Shown in pieces: positions 18,620-28,243 of a stretch of DNA of 54,109 nucleotides. How positions within the stretch are numbered: position 1 is the first letter of the stretch; each line of letters begins with the position of its first letter. A model generated the notes under the pieces. The model was not told the DNA's origin, did not search any database, and saw only the letters and a list, made by a program, of their open reading frames with translations. The stretch covers positions 113,465 through 167,573 of the forward strand of contig JAHREW010000007.1 in NCBI GenBank assembly GCA_020883125.1, given 5' to 3'. Position numbers and translations under genes: made by a program. The DNA comes from Microcoleus sp. CAWBG506 (GTDB taxonomy: Bacteria; Cyanobacteriota; Cyanobacteriia; Cyanobacteriales; Microcoleaceae).

Positions 18620-19225
18620 ATGGTTACTCTAATTCAACACCCAGGGCCAATTCAACTTGAAACACCAGCAGAGGAAAAAGTCTGGAGTGATGCCGAATTC
18701 ATGGCACTAAATCGAGATGGACACCGCTACGAAATTGTAAATGGAGAACTAATTGACATGGGAAACTCTGGCGCAAAACACGGTTATGTTGCCGTTATTT
18801 TGAGTGCTGCCTTGTTTAACTGCGTATCTACGCAAAAATTAGGCGCAATGTTCGATTCCAGCACCGCTTTCAAGATGAAATCAGGGAATAAGCGATCGCC
18901 TGATGTTTCATTCATGGCAAAAGAACACCTCCAAGGGCTAGATGAACTCCCCGATGGCTTTCTCGAAGGTGCGCCGGATCTTGCCGTAGAAATCCTTTCT
19001 CCTAGCAATACAGTCGAAGAAATTCACAATAAACTCGTAGAATATTTCGACAATGGATCGCGTTTAGTTTGGGTGATTAACCCTAAAGAAAAGTATGTTT
19101 TGGTGTATCGATCGTCCGAAGAACCCGATCGCCTGCTTAAGTCCATTGACTCCCTAGATGGCGAAGAAATCGTCCCCGGCTTTACTCTCCCGATTGCCGA
19201 GTTATTTCAGAAACTGGGTTTTTAA
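18620..19225 (+). CDS. Uma2-family (DUF820) endonuclease-like protein
   Basis: This second, only distantly similar Uma2 gene encodes 201 residues. Active-site strands look intact: SPDVSF near residue 93 and DLAVEILSPSN near 119-129, followed by the conserved Lys in NKLVEYFDNGSRLVWVINP. The ATG at 18620 follows TAGGAGAAAG. It lies 64 bases after the first Uma2 gene and 45 bases before the ATPase-TOPRIM pair, all on the plus strand, so joint transcription is possible. Confidence 0.9.
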   Translation: MVTLIQHPGPIQLETPAEEKVWSDAEFMALNRDGHRYEIVNGELIDMGNSGAKHGYVAVILSAALFNCVSTQKLGAMFDSSTAFKMKSGNKRSPDVSFMAKEHLQGLDELPDGFLEGAPDLAVEILSPSNTVEEIHNKLVEYFDNGSRLVWVINPKEKYVLVYRSSEEPDRLLKSIDSLDGEEIVPGFTLPIAELFQKLGF

Positions 19226-19270
19226 GCAAATATGATATAAGCTTGTTATAAAAACTTATAGGAATATTGT

Positions 19271-20395
19271 ATGCTGGAGTCATTTCAGATACACAACTTT
19301 AGGCTATTTCAACATCTTGAAGTTAAAAATCTGGGTCGTGTCAACCTGATTGTTGGCAAGAATAATTCAGGAAAGAGTACATTTCTTGAAGCATTAGAAC
19401 TTTATGCCAGCAATGCTTCTGCCACAGTCATGCTTGAGCTTGTAGAGTCTAGGCAAGAGACTTGGTTTAGCGAAGCTCAACCACATTCCCAAAATTTTAT
19501 CAGTAATCCTGTGCGGCATCTATTCTTTGGGCATAAATTGCCCACCATAGGAGGAGATGGGATTTCTCTTGGAGAAATTTCTTCAAACATAAAACTCCGG
19601 ATCGGTGCTGCCGCATACCAGAATAAAAATGATGATGAAGGTACTATCAGGAAAATTCGCATCTCTGATGTGGAGTTTGACGAAGATATATCTAATGTTG
19701 AAGTTTTTCTCGTAGCAAAAGAAGGCGAAAGAACTAGAAGAATTTTTAGATTAGATAGAAATATCAGAGACATTCGACGTAGCTCTAGAATTTTTTATGA
19801 AAGGCAGGAATCAGAGTTTAAATACACATGGCAGATTGTTTCTACAGCAAATATACCAAATCGAAAATTAGCTGCTCTTTGGGATTTAACGAGCTTGACA
19901 GATTTAGAGTCGGAGGTTATTTCTGCGCTTCGTTTAATTGACGAACGAGTTACTGGAGTCGCTTTTGTAGAGGACGTTAGTAGAGGTACTGCAAGTGACA
20001 ACCGTGTTCCTTTAGTAAAAATTAAAGGCATAGACGAACCATTACCTCTCAAGAGCATGGGAGATGGTATGACTCGCTTGTTTCATATCATTGTTGCACT
20101 TGTCAATGCTCGCAACGGACTGCTTTTAATTGATGAATTTGAAAATGGATTGCACTGGAGTATTCAACCTAAAATTTGGGATATTGTGTTTCAGCTATCG
20201 GAAAGACTTAATGTTCAAGTTTTTGCAACTACTCACAGCCGCGATTGTATAAAAGGTTTTTATGAGGCCTGGAATAACTATCCTACACTTGGTAGTTTCT
20301 TCAGGCTTGATGAAAAGAATGAATCGATCAAAGCAACAGAATATACATCTGAGAGCCTGAGTGATTCAATTGATATGGATGTTGAAGTAAGATGA
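19271..20395 (+). CDS. OLD-like AAA ATPase (ABC/SMC class)
   Basis: This 374-residue SMC/ABC-class ATPase resembles the ATPase half of OLD-family nucleases. Walker A is GKNNSGKS at residues 29-36, an ABC-signature-like KSMGDGMTRLF is at 261-271, Walker B LLLIDEFE at 284-291, and the H-loop THS at 321-323. It carries no TOPRIM domain of its own; that is supplied by the next gene, which overlaps it by the ATGA at 20392-20395. Two-gene ATPase/TOPRIM arrangements are known in phage defence (for example PARIS). A defence role here is inference. The ATG at 19271 gives MLESFQIHNFRLF, the classic N-terminus. Confidence 0.88.
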   Translation: MLESFQIHNFRLFQHLEVKNLGRVNLIVGKNNSGKSTFLEALELYASNASATVMLELVESRQETWFSEAQPHSQNFISNPVRHLFFGHKLPTIGGDGISLGEISSNIKLRIGAAAYQNKNDDEGTIRKIRISDVEFDEDISNVEVFLVAKEGERTRRIFRLDRNIRDIRRSSRIFYERQESEFKYTWQIVSTANIPNRKLAALWDLTSLTDLESEVISALRLIDERVTGVAFVEDVSRGTASDNRVPLVKIKGIDEPLPLKSMGDGMTRLFHIIVALVNARNGLLLIDEFENGLHWSIQPKIWDIVFQLSERLNVQVFATTHSRDCIKGFYEAWNNYPTLGSFFRLDEKNESIKATEYTSESLSDSIDMDVEVR

Positions 20396-21060
20396 GTAAA
20401 ATCGGCGAGGTTTATCAGAAGAATAGTGTTTGCAAGCAAGATACAGATCGAGTTTTACTTGTTGAAGGAGATAATGATTGCCATGTGGTTATGGCTTTAT
20501 GTAAAGCTCATAATGTTCCTGAGACTTTCGGTATATATCAATGTGGTTCAGATGTCGGGGTTTTGAAACGATTAAATGCGTTGATTGTACGTCCTAATCC
20601 TCCTCAAGTAATAGGAGTTATGCTCGATGCTGATAACCCTTCTCTTGAAGGCAAATGGCAAAGTATAAGAGGCAAATTACAACATTACAGCTATACGTTA
20701 CCGAATAAACCTGATGCTGATGGAACAGTTGTCGAGACTTCTTCAGATGAACCTAAACTGGGATTTTGGCTGATGCCCAATAATCAAGATTATGGTATGT
20801 TAGAAGACTTTTGTGCGGAACTTGCAGAACCAGCATCTCTGGCATTTGCGCGAGAATGTGTTAAACAAGCAGAGGATAATCAAGTAACAACATTCAAAGA
20901 AGTGCATCGCAGTAAAGCAGTGATTCATACATATCTTGCTTGGCATGATGAACCAGGTTATCCTTTGGGGAAGGCAATTACAAGTCAAGCTCTGCGTCCT
21001 CATACAGATGTCGCAGTAAAATTCACTAATTGGTTAATACGTTTATTTGTCGAAAAATAG
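20392..21060 (+). CDS. TOPRIM-like (DUF3226-type) partner of the OLD-like ATPase
   Basis: This 222-residue protein has a TOPRIM-like core: the acidic motif VLLVEGDND with Glu25, and VIGVMLDADN with Asp79 and Asp81, spaced as in OLD and topoisomerase-primase nucleases. It resembles the DUF3226 family. The start overlaps the ATPase stop (ATGA), which implies translational coupling and a shared complex. The likely activity is metal-dependent nucleic acid or tRNA cleavage, by analogy with OLD nucleases and AriB of PARIS; this is not shown. A gene for a 114-residue protein follows 75 bases later. Confidence 0.82.
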   Translation: MSKIGEVYQKNSVCKQDTDRVLLVEGDNDCHVVMALCKAHNVPETFGIYQCGSDVGVLKRLNALIVRPNPPQVIGVMLDADNPSLEGKWQSIRGKLQHYSYTLPNKPDADGTVVETSSDEPKLGFWLMPNNQDYGMLEDFCAELAEPASLAFARECVKQAEDNQVTTFKEVHRSKAVIHTYLAWHDEPGYPLGKAITSQALRPHTDVAVKFTNWLIRLFVEK

Positions 21061-21135
21061 CCTGCTGAAGCAGATATTTGAAAATTGTGGTTAATTAGCT
21101 AGTAATATAGATAGTAATCTCAAAGGTAAAAACCT

Positions 21136-21480
21136 ATGGATACACCACCACTACCACAACCTCAACTCGATCCAACACCAATTACCTTCGATCAGTACGC
21201 AACCTACACACCCGAAAAGCTAGAACTATGGAATGGTTTCTATAACTATGGGGGACAAGATTTAACAGGTTTTCATCTTGCAGTATTAGCAAATATGGGC
21301 TTACGCAAAGCTGTTCGCAATGTACCGCTGTCGCTATGGTTAGAGGCAATTAAAGAGTTAGCTTTGCAAAGTTCTAAACTTAACTTTGATAGTGACATAG
21401 AGGAATCTATGCTGAACCGTTTCAACAGAGGATTAGAAAATTTGCAAAGTGTTGCAGAGTATTTGGAAGAAGAGAGTTAG
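21136..21480 (+). CDS. Hypothetical protein (114 aa), weakly Uma2-like N-terminus
   Basis: I do not recognise this family with confidence. The N-terminus PITFDQYATYTPEKLELWNGF resembles the opening of Uma2 proteins, but the catalytic core is absent and the rest is helical. It follows the ATPase-TOPRIM pair on the same strand at 75 bases, so it might be an accessory part or an independent gene. The ATG at 21136 follows CAAAGGTAAAAACCT. Confidence 0.65.
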   Translation: MDTPPLPQPQLDPTPITFDQYATYTPEKLELWNGFYNYGGQDLTGFHLAVLANMGLRKAVRNVPLSLWLEAIKELALQSSKLNFDSDIEESMLNRFNRGLENLQSVAEYLEEES

Positions 21481-21520
21481 TTATGGGTACTGAATTGCCA
21501 ATCATATTTTGAATTATCTT

Positions 21521-21871
<351 letters not shown>

Positions 21872-22028
21872 TTATGAAGGTAGTTCGGCAACGAAGCAGT
21901 GTACGGGATGTAACGGATGTCCGGAAGAAGGAAGAAGGAAAAGTTTTTTCTGCTGTTCCGAGTTTCTTGTTCCATGATTAATGATAATAGAGAGTGGGGA
22001 CAAGATAGCCGAACAAGGATAAAACACC

Positions 22029-23558
22029 ATGCTTGCTAGGGTTTGGAGTGCATCGATTGTTGGAATTGACGCGGTAAAGGTTGGTGTTGAGGCGGATGTG
22101 TCGGGAGGGCTGCCGAAAATTGTGGTGGTGGGATTGCCCGATTCTGCGGTGCAAGAAGCTAAGGAAAGGGTTAGGGCGACGCTGAAAAATTCGGGATATG
22201 CTTTTCCGATGCGGAGTATTGTGATTAATTTGACTCCGGCGGATTTGCGGAAGGAAGGGCCGAGTTTCGATTTGCCGATCGCCATTGGCATTTTAGCAGC
22301 ATCGGAACAAGTCAGCGCTGAACTTTTGGGAGATCATTTGTTTTTGGGGGAACTCTCTTTAGATGGAAGTTTGCGCCCTGTGGCTGGGGTTTTGCCGATC
22401 GCCGCTGCTGCTGCCAAAATGGGTATTTCAGGATTGATTGTACCCGCTGGTAATGCACAAGAAGCGGCATTGGTACAGGGAATATCTGTCTATGGTTTTG
22501 AGAATATTTTTGCAGTTACTGATTTTTTAAACAATCCTGAAGTTTATTCGCCTGTAGAAGTAAACGGTAGACAAGAGTTAGCAAAAAGGCGCATTCCGGG
22601 TCTAGATTTAAAGGATGTAAAGGGGCAAATTCACGCGCGGCGGGCTTTGGAAATTGCGGCGGCTGGGGGACACAATTTAATTTTTGTCGGGCCGCCAGGG
22701 AGCGGTAAAACTATGTTAGCAAGACGCTTACCGGGAATTTTGCCACCGCTGACGTTTGATGAGGCTTTGGATGTGACTCAAATTCATTCCGTGGCGGGGT
22801 TGCTGAAAGATAAGGGTAGTTTGGTGGGCGATCGGCCTTTTCGCAGTCCCCACCATTCAGCATCGGGGCCTTCTTTGGTAGGCGGTGGTAGTTTTCCGCG
22901 TCCGGGTGAAATTTCTTTAGCACATCGCGGCATCCTTTTTTTGGATGAATTAACTGAGTTTAAAAGGGATGTTTTGGAGTTTTTGCGGCAACCGCTGGAA
23001 GATGGTTATGTGACGATTTCTCGGACTAGACAATCGGTGATGTTTCCGGCTCAATTCACTTTAGTTGCGAGTACAAATCCTTGTGCTTGCGGTTACTATG
23101 GTGACGCGATTCAACAGTGTACTTGTTCGCCACAAAAGCGAGAACAATATTGGGCAAAACTTTCGGGGCCTTTGATGGATCGGATTGATTTGCAAGTGGC
23201 GGTGAATCGTTTGAAACCGGAGGAGATTACGCGACAGCCGACGGGGGAGGAGTCGGAACCGGTGCGGGTGAGGGTACAGCGGGCGCGAGAGATCGCAACT
23301 GGCCGTTTTAAGTCGGAAACTAGCTTGAGGTGTAATGCCCAGATGCAAAGCAGCCATATTAATCAATGGTGTCAGTTGGATGATGCTTCTCGGAATTTAT
23401 TGGAGATGGCGATTCGGAAGTTGGGGCTTTCGGCTAGGGCTAGCGATCGCATTTTGAAGGTGGCGAGAACTATTGCTGATTTGTCGGGGGATGAAAGTTT
23501 GAAAACCAATCATGTGGGGGAGGCAGTGCAGTATCGGACGATCGATCGAATGCAGTAA
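22029..23558 (+). CDS. YifB/ComM-like Mg-chelatase family AAA+ ATPase
   Basis: This 509-residue protein has an N-terminal Lon-protease-like ChlI domain (residues 1-165; MLARVWSASIVGIDAVKV is typical), then an AAA+ module with Walker A GPPGSGKT at 221-228 and Walker B GILFLDEL near 303, and a C-terminal Mg_chelatase domain (HINQWCQLDD, LSARASDRILKVARTIADL). Homologues such as ComM act as helicases that promote branch migration in natural transformation. No competence genes are adjacent. The ATG at 22029 gives the standard N-terminus. Confidence 0.93.
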   Translation: MLARVWSASIVGIDAVKVGVEADVSGGLPKIVVVGLPDSAVQEAKERVRATLKNSGYAFPMRSIVINLTPADLRKEGPSFDLPIAIGILAASEQVSAELLGDHLFLGELSLDGSLRPVAGVLPIAAAAAKMGISGLIVPAGNAQEAALVQGISVYGFENIFAVTDFLNNPEVYSPVEVNGRQELAKRRIPGLDLKDVKGQIHARRALEIAAAGGHNLIFVGPPGSGKTMLARRLPGILPPLTFDEALDVTQIHSVAGLLKDKGSLVGDRPFRSPHHSASGPSLVGGGSFPRPGEISLAHRGILFLDELTEFKRDVLEFLRQPLEDGYVTISRTRQSVMFPAQFTLVASTNPCACGYYGDAIQQCTCSPQKREQYWAKLSGPLMDRIDLQVAVNRLKPEEITRQPTGEESEPVRVRVQRAREIATGRFKSETSLRCNAQMQSSHINQWCQLDDASRNLLEMAIRKLGLSARASDRILKVARTIADLSGDESLKTNHVGEAVQYRTIDRMQ

Positions 23559-23626
23559 GGGGGATTTGTGCGATCGTTTTTCAAGTAGTAAGTTGATATA
23601 TAGCAGGTCGATATTTTGGTTCGGGA

Positions 23627-23788
23627 ATGGGTTTTCCAGTAGCTTTTGCAGCTTCGGGCAATTCAGTGGATGCCGAAATATTTGCGTCAAAAATCCGAGC
23701 TCATTGGCTGATTGAAAATCAGTTACATTGGGTCAAGGATTCCGAACCTATTTACAGCAATGAAAACAGCTTATTTAACTATCAATAA
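23627..23788 (+). pseudogene. ISAs1-type transposase fragment
   Basis: An open stretch of 53 codons contains FASKIRAHWLIENQLHWVKD, a good match to the C-terminal catalytic region of ISAs1-family (H-repeat-like) transposases, where IR.HW.IENxLHWV.D is conserved. The sequence then departs from the family and stops. Upstream catalytic parts are missing, so this is an old insertion-sequence remnant. Confidence 0.7.
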
Positions 23789-23832
23789 AATTGATATTTG
23801 AATTTTGAGGATCAGATGAGGACATGAATTTT

Positions 23833-23898
23833 TTCATTCAGAATTTTAGCACAGCTAAAATTCGAGAATGAAACAGCCGTGTCCCCCCTTGGGGACAC
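23833..23898. repeat. Two adjacent perfect hairpins
   Basis: GAATTTTAGC-ACA-GCTAAAATTC lies at 23841-23863, with further pairing of TTCATTC and GAATGAA outside it. GTGTCCCC-CCTT-GGGGACAC lies at 23879-23898. They sit just past the transposase fragment and may be a relic of the element or terminators for the convergent genes around them. Confidence 0.7.
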
Positions 23899-23982
23899 AA
23901 TTGGGAGTTTGGAATTGGGTATTGGTAGCAAATAACAAATAACTAATAACTAATAACTAATAACCAATAACCAATCATTAAA

Positions 23983-24594
23983 TTAATCTGGATCGCGTTT
24001 ACCTTGACGGGGATTTCCTAATAACCCCTGCGTTGCTTGACTCCTGTACCAGCGATACCATTCTTTAGAACTGCGAATTGCCAGCCACAGCAGCAGCATC
24101 GCAATCAATCCCCCTTGCCGCGGCGCATCAAAGGCAAATAACACCAAAGCAATACACAAAGCATCTTGAACAAAAATCAGCCAAATCGGCAACACCTTCA
24201 GCCGATAAAGCCATCCTGCTTGCACCAGTTGCAGCACTAAAGCCAACAAACCTCCGACAACACCAATAATCCACAGCATCCAAGGGTGGACAACAAGTTC
24301 GTCGATGGAACTTACCTGAGCGATCGCAATTGCCATAATTGATCCTACAATGGGGCTGAAAATAACTTGCACAATTTGCAACACCCGCTGTCCCACAAAG
24401 GTTTTAGAAGCAAATAATTCTAATAGCGACCAACTCACCAAAATTGCTATCACCACTTGGGGGTGAAGCCCAGACAAGAGAGGTATTTCTGACCAAAGTT
24501 TATCGATGCGTAACAAACCAATTAACAGCAGGGGCATGGCAATTCTCATACCCCCCGCCGCCGACGCAGAGAGGGCAGCTAGGAGTCCAACCAT
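23983..24594 (-). CDS. DUF4126 family membrane protein
   Basis: This 203-residue integral membrane protein has about six hydrophobic segments. The N-terminal LLAALSASAAGGMRIAMPLLLIGLL and the repeated SP.vGS-like segment (FSPIVGSIMAIAIA) resemble DUF4126 proteins. Function is unknown. The C-terminal tail GNPRQGKRDPD is basic. It is divergent from gdhA. Confidence 0.8.
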   Translation of the reverse strand: MVGLLAALSASAAGGMRIAMPLLLIGLLRIDKLWSEIPLLSGLHPQVVIAILVSWSLLELFASKTFVGQRVLQIVQVIFSPIVGSIMAIAIAQVSSIDELVVHPWMLWIIGVVGGLLALVLQLVQAGWLYRLKVLPIWLIFVQDALCIALVLFAFDAPRQGGLIAMLLLWLAIRSSKEWYRWYRSQATQGLLGNPRQGKRDPD

Positions 24595-24879
24595 AATAAT
24601 TATTTAGTTAAGAAGGTGAGTTAATTAGTCGATCGATGTCAGAATTTAATTACCCTAATGGCTGGCTTTGATTCAAGCGATCGATCTCAAGTTTTGCCTT
24701 GAGTTCACTATTAATCTCTATTGTAAGTCTAAATGCTTAATTTGCGGTTGGGGATGGCAGATAGTCGATCGAGACAAAGTTGTTGACTGTTGTTAGTGTA
24801 TACAAGTATTATTAAGTTGAAGTGCTCAGCAAATCTGCTTCCGACTTTCCTCTTCCTTCTTCCTTTTTCTTTCTTAATT

Positions 24880-26166
24880 ATGTCTGAATCATTATTTACT
24901 GACGCCAGCCGCCGATTAGAACGAGCCTTAAAATATGTATCCCTTTCCGAGGATACGATCGAACGGCTGAAATATCCCAAATCTAGTTTAATTGTATCAA
25001 TTCCCGTGCGGATGGACGATGGTTCTCTGCGAATTTTTCAAGGTTATCGAGTGCGCTACGACAATACCAGAGGCCCGTCCAAAGGAGGAGTGCGTTACCA
25101 TCCCAAAGTATCCCTGGACGAAGTGCAATCCTTAGCATTTTGGATGACTTTTAAATGTGCAGTTTTGAATTTGCCCTTTGGAGGGGCCAAGGGAGGCATT
25201 ACTGTAAATCCCAAGGAATTGTCTAAACTGGAATTGGAAAGGTTGAGCCGGGGCTATGTGGATGCGATCGCCGATTTCATTGGTCCAGATATCGATATTC
25301 CCGCACCTGATGTTTACACAAATCCCATGATTATGGGCTGGATGATGGATCAATATAATACCATTAAACGGCAACTTTGTCCAGCGGTTGTGACTGGTAA
25401 ACCTGTAACAATTGGTGGTAGTTTAGGTCGAGATACGGCTACAGCAACCGGGGCTTTTTTTGTATTAGAAAATATTCTGGCAAAATGTGAGTTAGTTCCT
25501 CAAAATACCACTGTAGCAGTACAAGGTTTTGGCAATGCCGGTGCAGAAATAGCAGAACTACTCTGGAAAGCAGGTTACAAAGTTGTAGCCGTTAGCGATT
25601 CCCAAGGTGGGATTTATGCTAAACAAGGTTTGGATATTCCCAGCATCCGCAGTTTTAAAGACTCTAATAAAGGTATCAAAGCTATTTATTGTGAAGGCTC
25701 TGTTTGCAATATAGTCGAACACGAAGTTTTGACTAATCAGCAAATTTTAGCTTTAGATGTAGATGTGTTGATTCCCGCGGCTTTGGAAAATCAAATCACC
25801 GAAGCAAATGTCGATAGCATTCAGGCTAAGTTTATTTTTGAAGTAGCTAATGGTCCCATTGATTCCGCTGCTGATTTGATTTTGGAAGCCAGGGGAATTC
25901 AGGTGATTCCTGATATTTTAGTCAATGCTGGAGGCGTAACGGTTAGTTACTTTGAGTGGGTGCAAAACCGTAGCGGACTTTATTGGAGTCTGGAGGAAGT
26001 TAATCAGCGCTTGAAGCATAAAATGGTGGAAGAAACTGAGGCTATCTGGAAAATATCTCTGGATTTATCAGTTTGTATGAGAACTGCTGCTTACGTCTAC
26101 GGGTTAAACCGACTGGGAGAAGCGATGAATGCCAAGGGAACGCGCAATTATTATGTTAACGGTTAA
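24880..26166 (+). CDS. gdhA: Glutamate dehydrogenase (Glu/Leu/Phe/Val dehydrogenase family)
   Basis: This enzyme interconverts glutamate with 2-oxoglutarate and ammonia using NAD(P)H. The 428-residue protein carries the substrate and catalytic segment PFGGAKGGITVNPKELS, DIPAPDVYTNPMIMGWM, and a Rossmann motif VAVQGFGNAGAEIAELL. The chosen ATG at 24880 gives MSESLFTDASRRLERALKY, the usual N-terminus; the longer frame from 24790 starts with a hydrophobic stretch not seen in the family. No clear Shine-Dalgarno site precedes it, only a pyrimidine-rich CTTCCTTCTTCC tract. NADP dependence versus NAD cannot be settled here. Confidence 0.93.
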   Translation: MSESLFTDASRRLERALKYVSLSEDTIERLKYPKSSLIVSIPVRMDDGSLRIFQGYRVRYDNTRGPSKGGVRYHPKVSLDEVQSLAFWMTFKCAVLNLPFGGAKGGITVNPKELSKLELERLSRGYVDAIADFIGPDIDIPAPDVYTNPMIMGWMMDQYNTIKRQLCPAVVTGKPVTIGGSLGRDTATATGAFFVLENILAKCELVPQNTTVAVQGFGNAGAEIAELLWKAGYKVVAVSDSQGGIYAKQGLDIPSIRSFKDSNKGIKAIYCEGSVCNIVEHEVLTNQQILALDVDVLIPAALENQITEANVDSIQAKFIFEVANGPIDSAADLILEARGIQVIPDILVNAGGVTVSYFEWVQNRSGLYWSLEEVNQRLKHKMVEETEAIWKISLDLSVCMRTAAYVYGLNRLGEAMNAKGTRNYYVNG

Positions 26167-26222
26167 ATAGATCTCTGGTAAATACCAAGCTGTGAACAGG
26201 CTGGAGGGCCTGTTACACAATT

Positions 26223-26819
26223 TTAAAATCGATTGGTTGTTTGGTTTTCCCACTTCCAAACACAGCTTGAAATCAGATTTGTACAAATATGAGCTAAAAT
26301 TGGGACTAACAAGTTTCCAGTATCTAAAAAACTGTAGCCTAATAGCAAGCCCACAGCAGTTGCCCAAACTGCGTAGGGCCACTGATCGATGCCTCCTAGG
26401 TGCAAAATGCCAAAGCAAAAACTGGATAAAATTAAACCCGTAGCATTTAATCCTAATGCCGACATCATCACGCCTCGAAATAGCAATTCTTCGCTAAGTC
26501 CGGGTAATAATCCCAACCAAATTAAATCTGGCCAAAATAAGGGTTTGAGGACTACTTCTAGGTAAACGTTGGCACTGCGCCGATAACCGGGCCAGAGGTG
26601 ATAAACGATCGCACTACCGCCGGAAATGACTAATCCGATCGCACATCCTTTGAGTAAGTCAAATCCGATTAATTTGACTGGCAAAAGCGATACCGATCCA
26701 AATAGTAACCACAATTTAGCTACCGCCAGCAATATAATTGCTGTCACGCCCATTGCTACTAAAACTTGGGTGCGTGTCAATGGTTCAAATTCGGGATTTT
26801 CGGGGATTTTTTCTGCCAC
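26223..26819 (-). CDS. CPBP family intramembrane metalloprotease (CAAX-like)
   Basis: This 198-residue membrane protein has the glutamate motif EELLFRG at residues 110-116, the second motif FGILHL with His140 and a third histidine at 177 (LAHICTN), which together form the metal site of CPBP/Abi proteases. About five to six membrane segments are visible. It is convergent with gdhA, whose stop is 56 bases away, with a small hairpin AACAGG/CCTGTT at 26195-26214 between them. Confidence 0.92.
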   Translation of the reverse strand: MAEKIPENPEFEPLTRTQVLVAMGVTAIILLAVAKLWLLFGSVSLLPVKLIGFDLLKGCAIGLVISGGSAIVYHLWPGYRRSANVYLEVVLKPLFWPDLIWLGLLPGLSEELLFRGVMMSALGLNATGLILSSFCFGILHLGGIDQWPYAVWATAVGLLLGYSFLDTGNLLVPILAHICTNLISSCVWKWENQTTNRF

Positions 26820-26850
26820 TTAATCAATTTTAAATTTAAGATTTGAGATT

Positions 26851-27978
26851 TTAGATTTGTTTAGTTGAGTCCGACAAACACCGCAAGGGGGAAATGTCTG
26901 CACCCAAGGCAACTGGTGTGATGCCTGTTCGTAAAGCGACCAAGACTCCGATCGCCTCTAAATATGAGTTTACCTGCAAAGCTTTGATTCCGAGTTTTTC
27001 TGGGGAAGCTTGCATCTGGGTTTTGTTGTCGCCCACTGCGATAATTTGGACTGTCGATCGCCCGCTTAAACTCAGGATAGCACTGCCACCGCAGGCTGTG
27101 GCGGGTATCACCACGGCATCGACTCGATCTTTGGTAATTGGTAATTGGTAATTGGTAATTGGTAATTGGGTATGCTTTCTGTTTTTGTCTGTGTCTCTCT
27201 CTTGGGTACCGAGGGTGACAAACTGAGGTGCTTTGCTCAGCCCTGCGAGCACGCAGGATAGGAAAGTATAGCCGATTTCTTCAGCAGCCGATCGCGGTGA
27301 CAGATGCGGATCGAGGGGTAGCGGCAACAGGGCTGGAGCGTGAGCGCAGGGGATTTTAAATGTCCTGACAATGAGGTGACTGATCACTGCTTCTGCGCCA
27401 GCTAGAGGGTCAACTCCTTTGCCGTGGCGGTAGTTGGCGAGGGCGAGACTGCCTACGTCGTCGGGAAATCTGGCTACAACAGCGATCGCCTCGACTTTTG
27501 CTTGGGTAATTAATTTTTCAGCAGCGCGTAATAGACTGTCGGGATTCGCGATCGTCCCCCAAGATGCCCCTGATTCTGACATTCGCAATTCTACATTCAG
27601 GGGAACGTCGGTTAAAACATAATCAGTGATGTTCAAACCTAATGTAGCTCTAGCAGCATCAACGGCTTGCAAGTGGCGCAACTGCAAGTCTGGTTCGATG
27701 CCGCGATCGAGGATTAAGCCAATGCGATTTTGATGTACTGGTTGTAGACCCCAGCATCCTTGTGCAAATTTGTCAAGGGCATAGCCTTCGACATAAAGAG
27801 CGTTAGGTATGGGCCAATAGAGTTGAGCGCCGTTGAGGACATTGGGGTGAGTGATCAGCGTATCTGAAATTTGGGCGATCGCCCTAGCCACAGGTAGCGC
27901 ATCGCCTGCAAAGCCCCCGATGGACGCTCCAACGCCTGTTGGCACTATCAAAACCACTGTGAAGGGACGGAGGATCAC
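26851..27978 (-). CDS. DUF3326 family protein with in-frame repeat insertion
   Basis: This 375-residue protein belongs to a family conserved in cyanobacteria and plastids (DUF3326), of unknown function. Typical segments are VVLIVPTGVGASIGGFAGDA near the N-terminus, NPDSLLRAAEKLI, and the C-terminal VVIPATACGGSAILSL. Between about residues 265 and 290 the chain carries QLPITNYQLPIT, encoded by five GGTAATT heptamers, a clear repeat insertion that keeps the frame. The start overlaps the preceding small gene by ATGA, so the two are an operon. Confidence 0.88.
   Translation of the reverse strand: MILRPFTVVLIVPTGVGASIGGFAGDALPVARAIAQISDTLITHPNVLNGAQLYWPIPNALYVEGYALDKFAQGCWGLQPVHQNRIGLILDRGIEPDLQLRHLQAVDAARATLGLNITDYVLTDVPLNVELRMSESGASWGTIANPDSLLRAAEKLITQAKVEAIAVVARFPDDVGSLALANYRHGKGVDPLAGAEAVISHLIVRTFKIPCAHAPALLPLPLDPHLSPRSAAEEIGYTFLSCVLAGLSKAPQFVTLGTQERDTDKNRKHTQLPITNYQLPITKDRVDAVVIPATACGGSAILSLSGRSTVQIIAVGDNKTQMQASPEKLGIKALQVNSYLEAIGVLVALRTGITPVALGADISPLRCLSDSTKQI
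27133..27167. repeat. Five GGTAATT heptamers inside a coding region
   Basis: The 35-base tract lies within the DUF3326 gene and is read in frame on the minus strand as a seven-residue periodic peptide. Confidence 0.95.
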
Positions 27979-28178
27979 GCTGTTGCGGGGGATGGTGCTA
28001 CGGGGGCTTCTAGGAGGACGTAGCCTTCTACTACTGCTTTTTGGCGATCGACATCAACGTCTGTGACAGCCCAGCGCAGTGGTTCACCGTGCTTTTGCAG
28101 TTCAATCTCGATCGCCGAGTGGAGTTCCTCGGCTGTATCGTGGAGGTGGACTTCTGCGGAAATGAAATGGGTAGTCAT
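27975..28178 (-). CDS. Small conserved hypothetical protein (67 aa)
   Basis: I do not recognise a named domain. The 67-residue product has a mixed alpha/beta pattern (THFISAEVHLHDTAEELHSAIEIELQKHG, LRWAVTDVDVDRQKAVVEGYVL) and ends in an Ala/Pro-rich tail. It overlaps the DUF3326 gene by four bases (ATGA), which supports translation and a linked role. The ATG at 28178 is followed directly by the conserved-looking core. Confidence 0.75.
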   Translation of the reverse strand: MTTHFISAEVHLHDTAEELHSAIEIELQKHGEPLRWAVTDVDVDRQKAVVEGYVLLEAPVAPSPATA

Positions 28179-28243
28179 AGGCTTGTCCGTAATTCCTGAA
28201 TGGTGATACCGCGATCGGTAATTGTATCCATTTTAACTTAATT

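Noticed and set aside
17947..21060. Uma2 genes plus ATPase-TOPRIM pair as one four-gene system
   Set aside because: Uma2 genes are common and unlinked copies exist in this window (28781); adjacency alone does not support one system.
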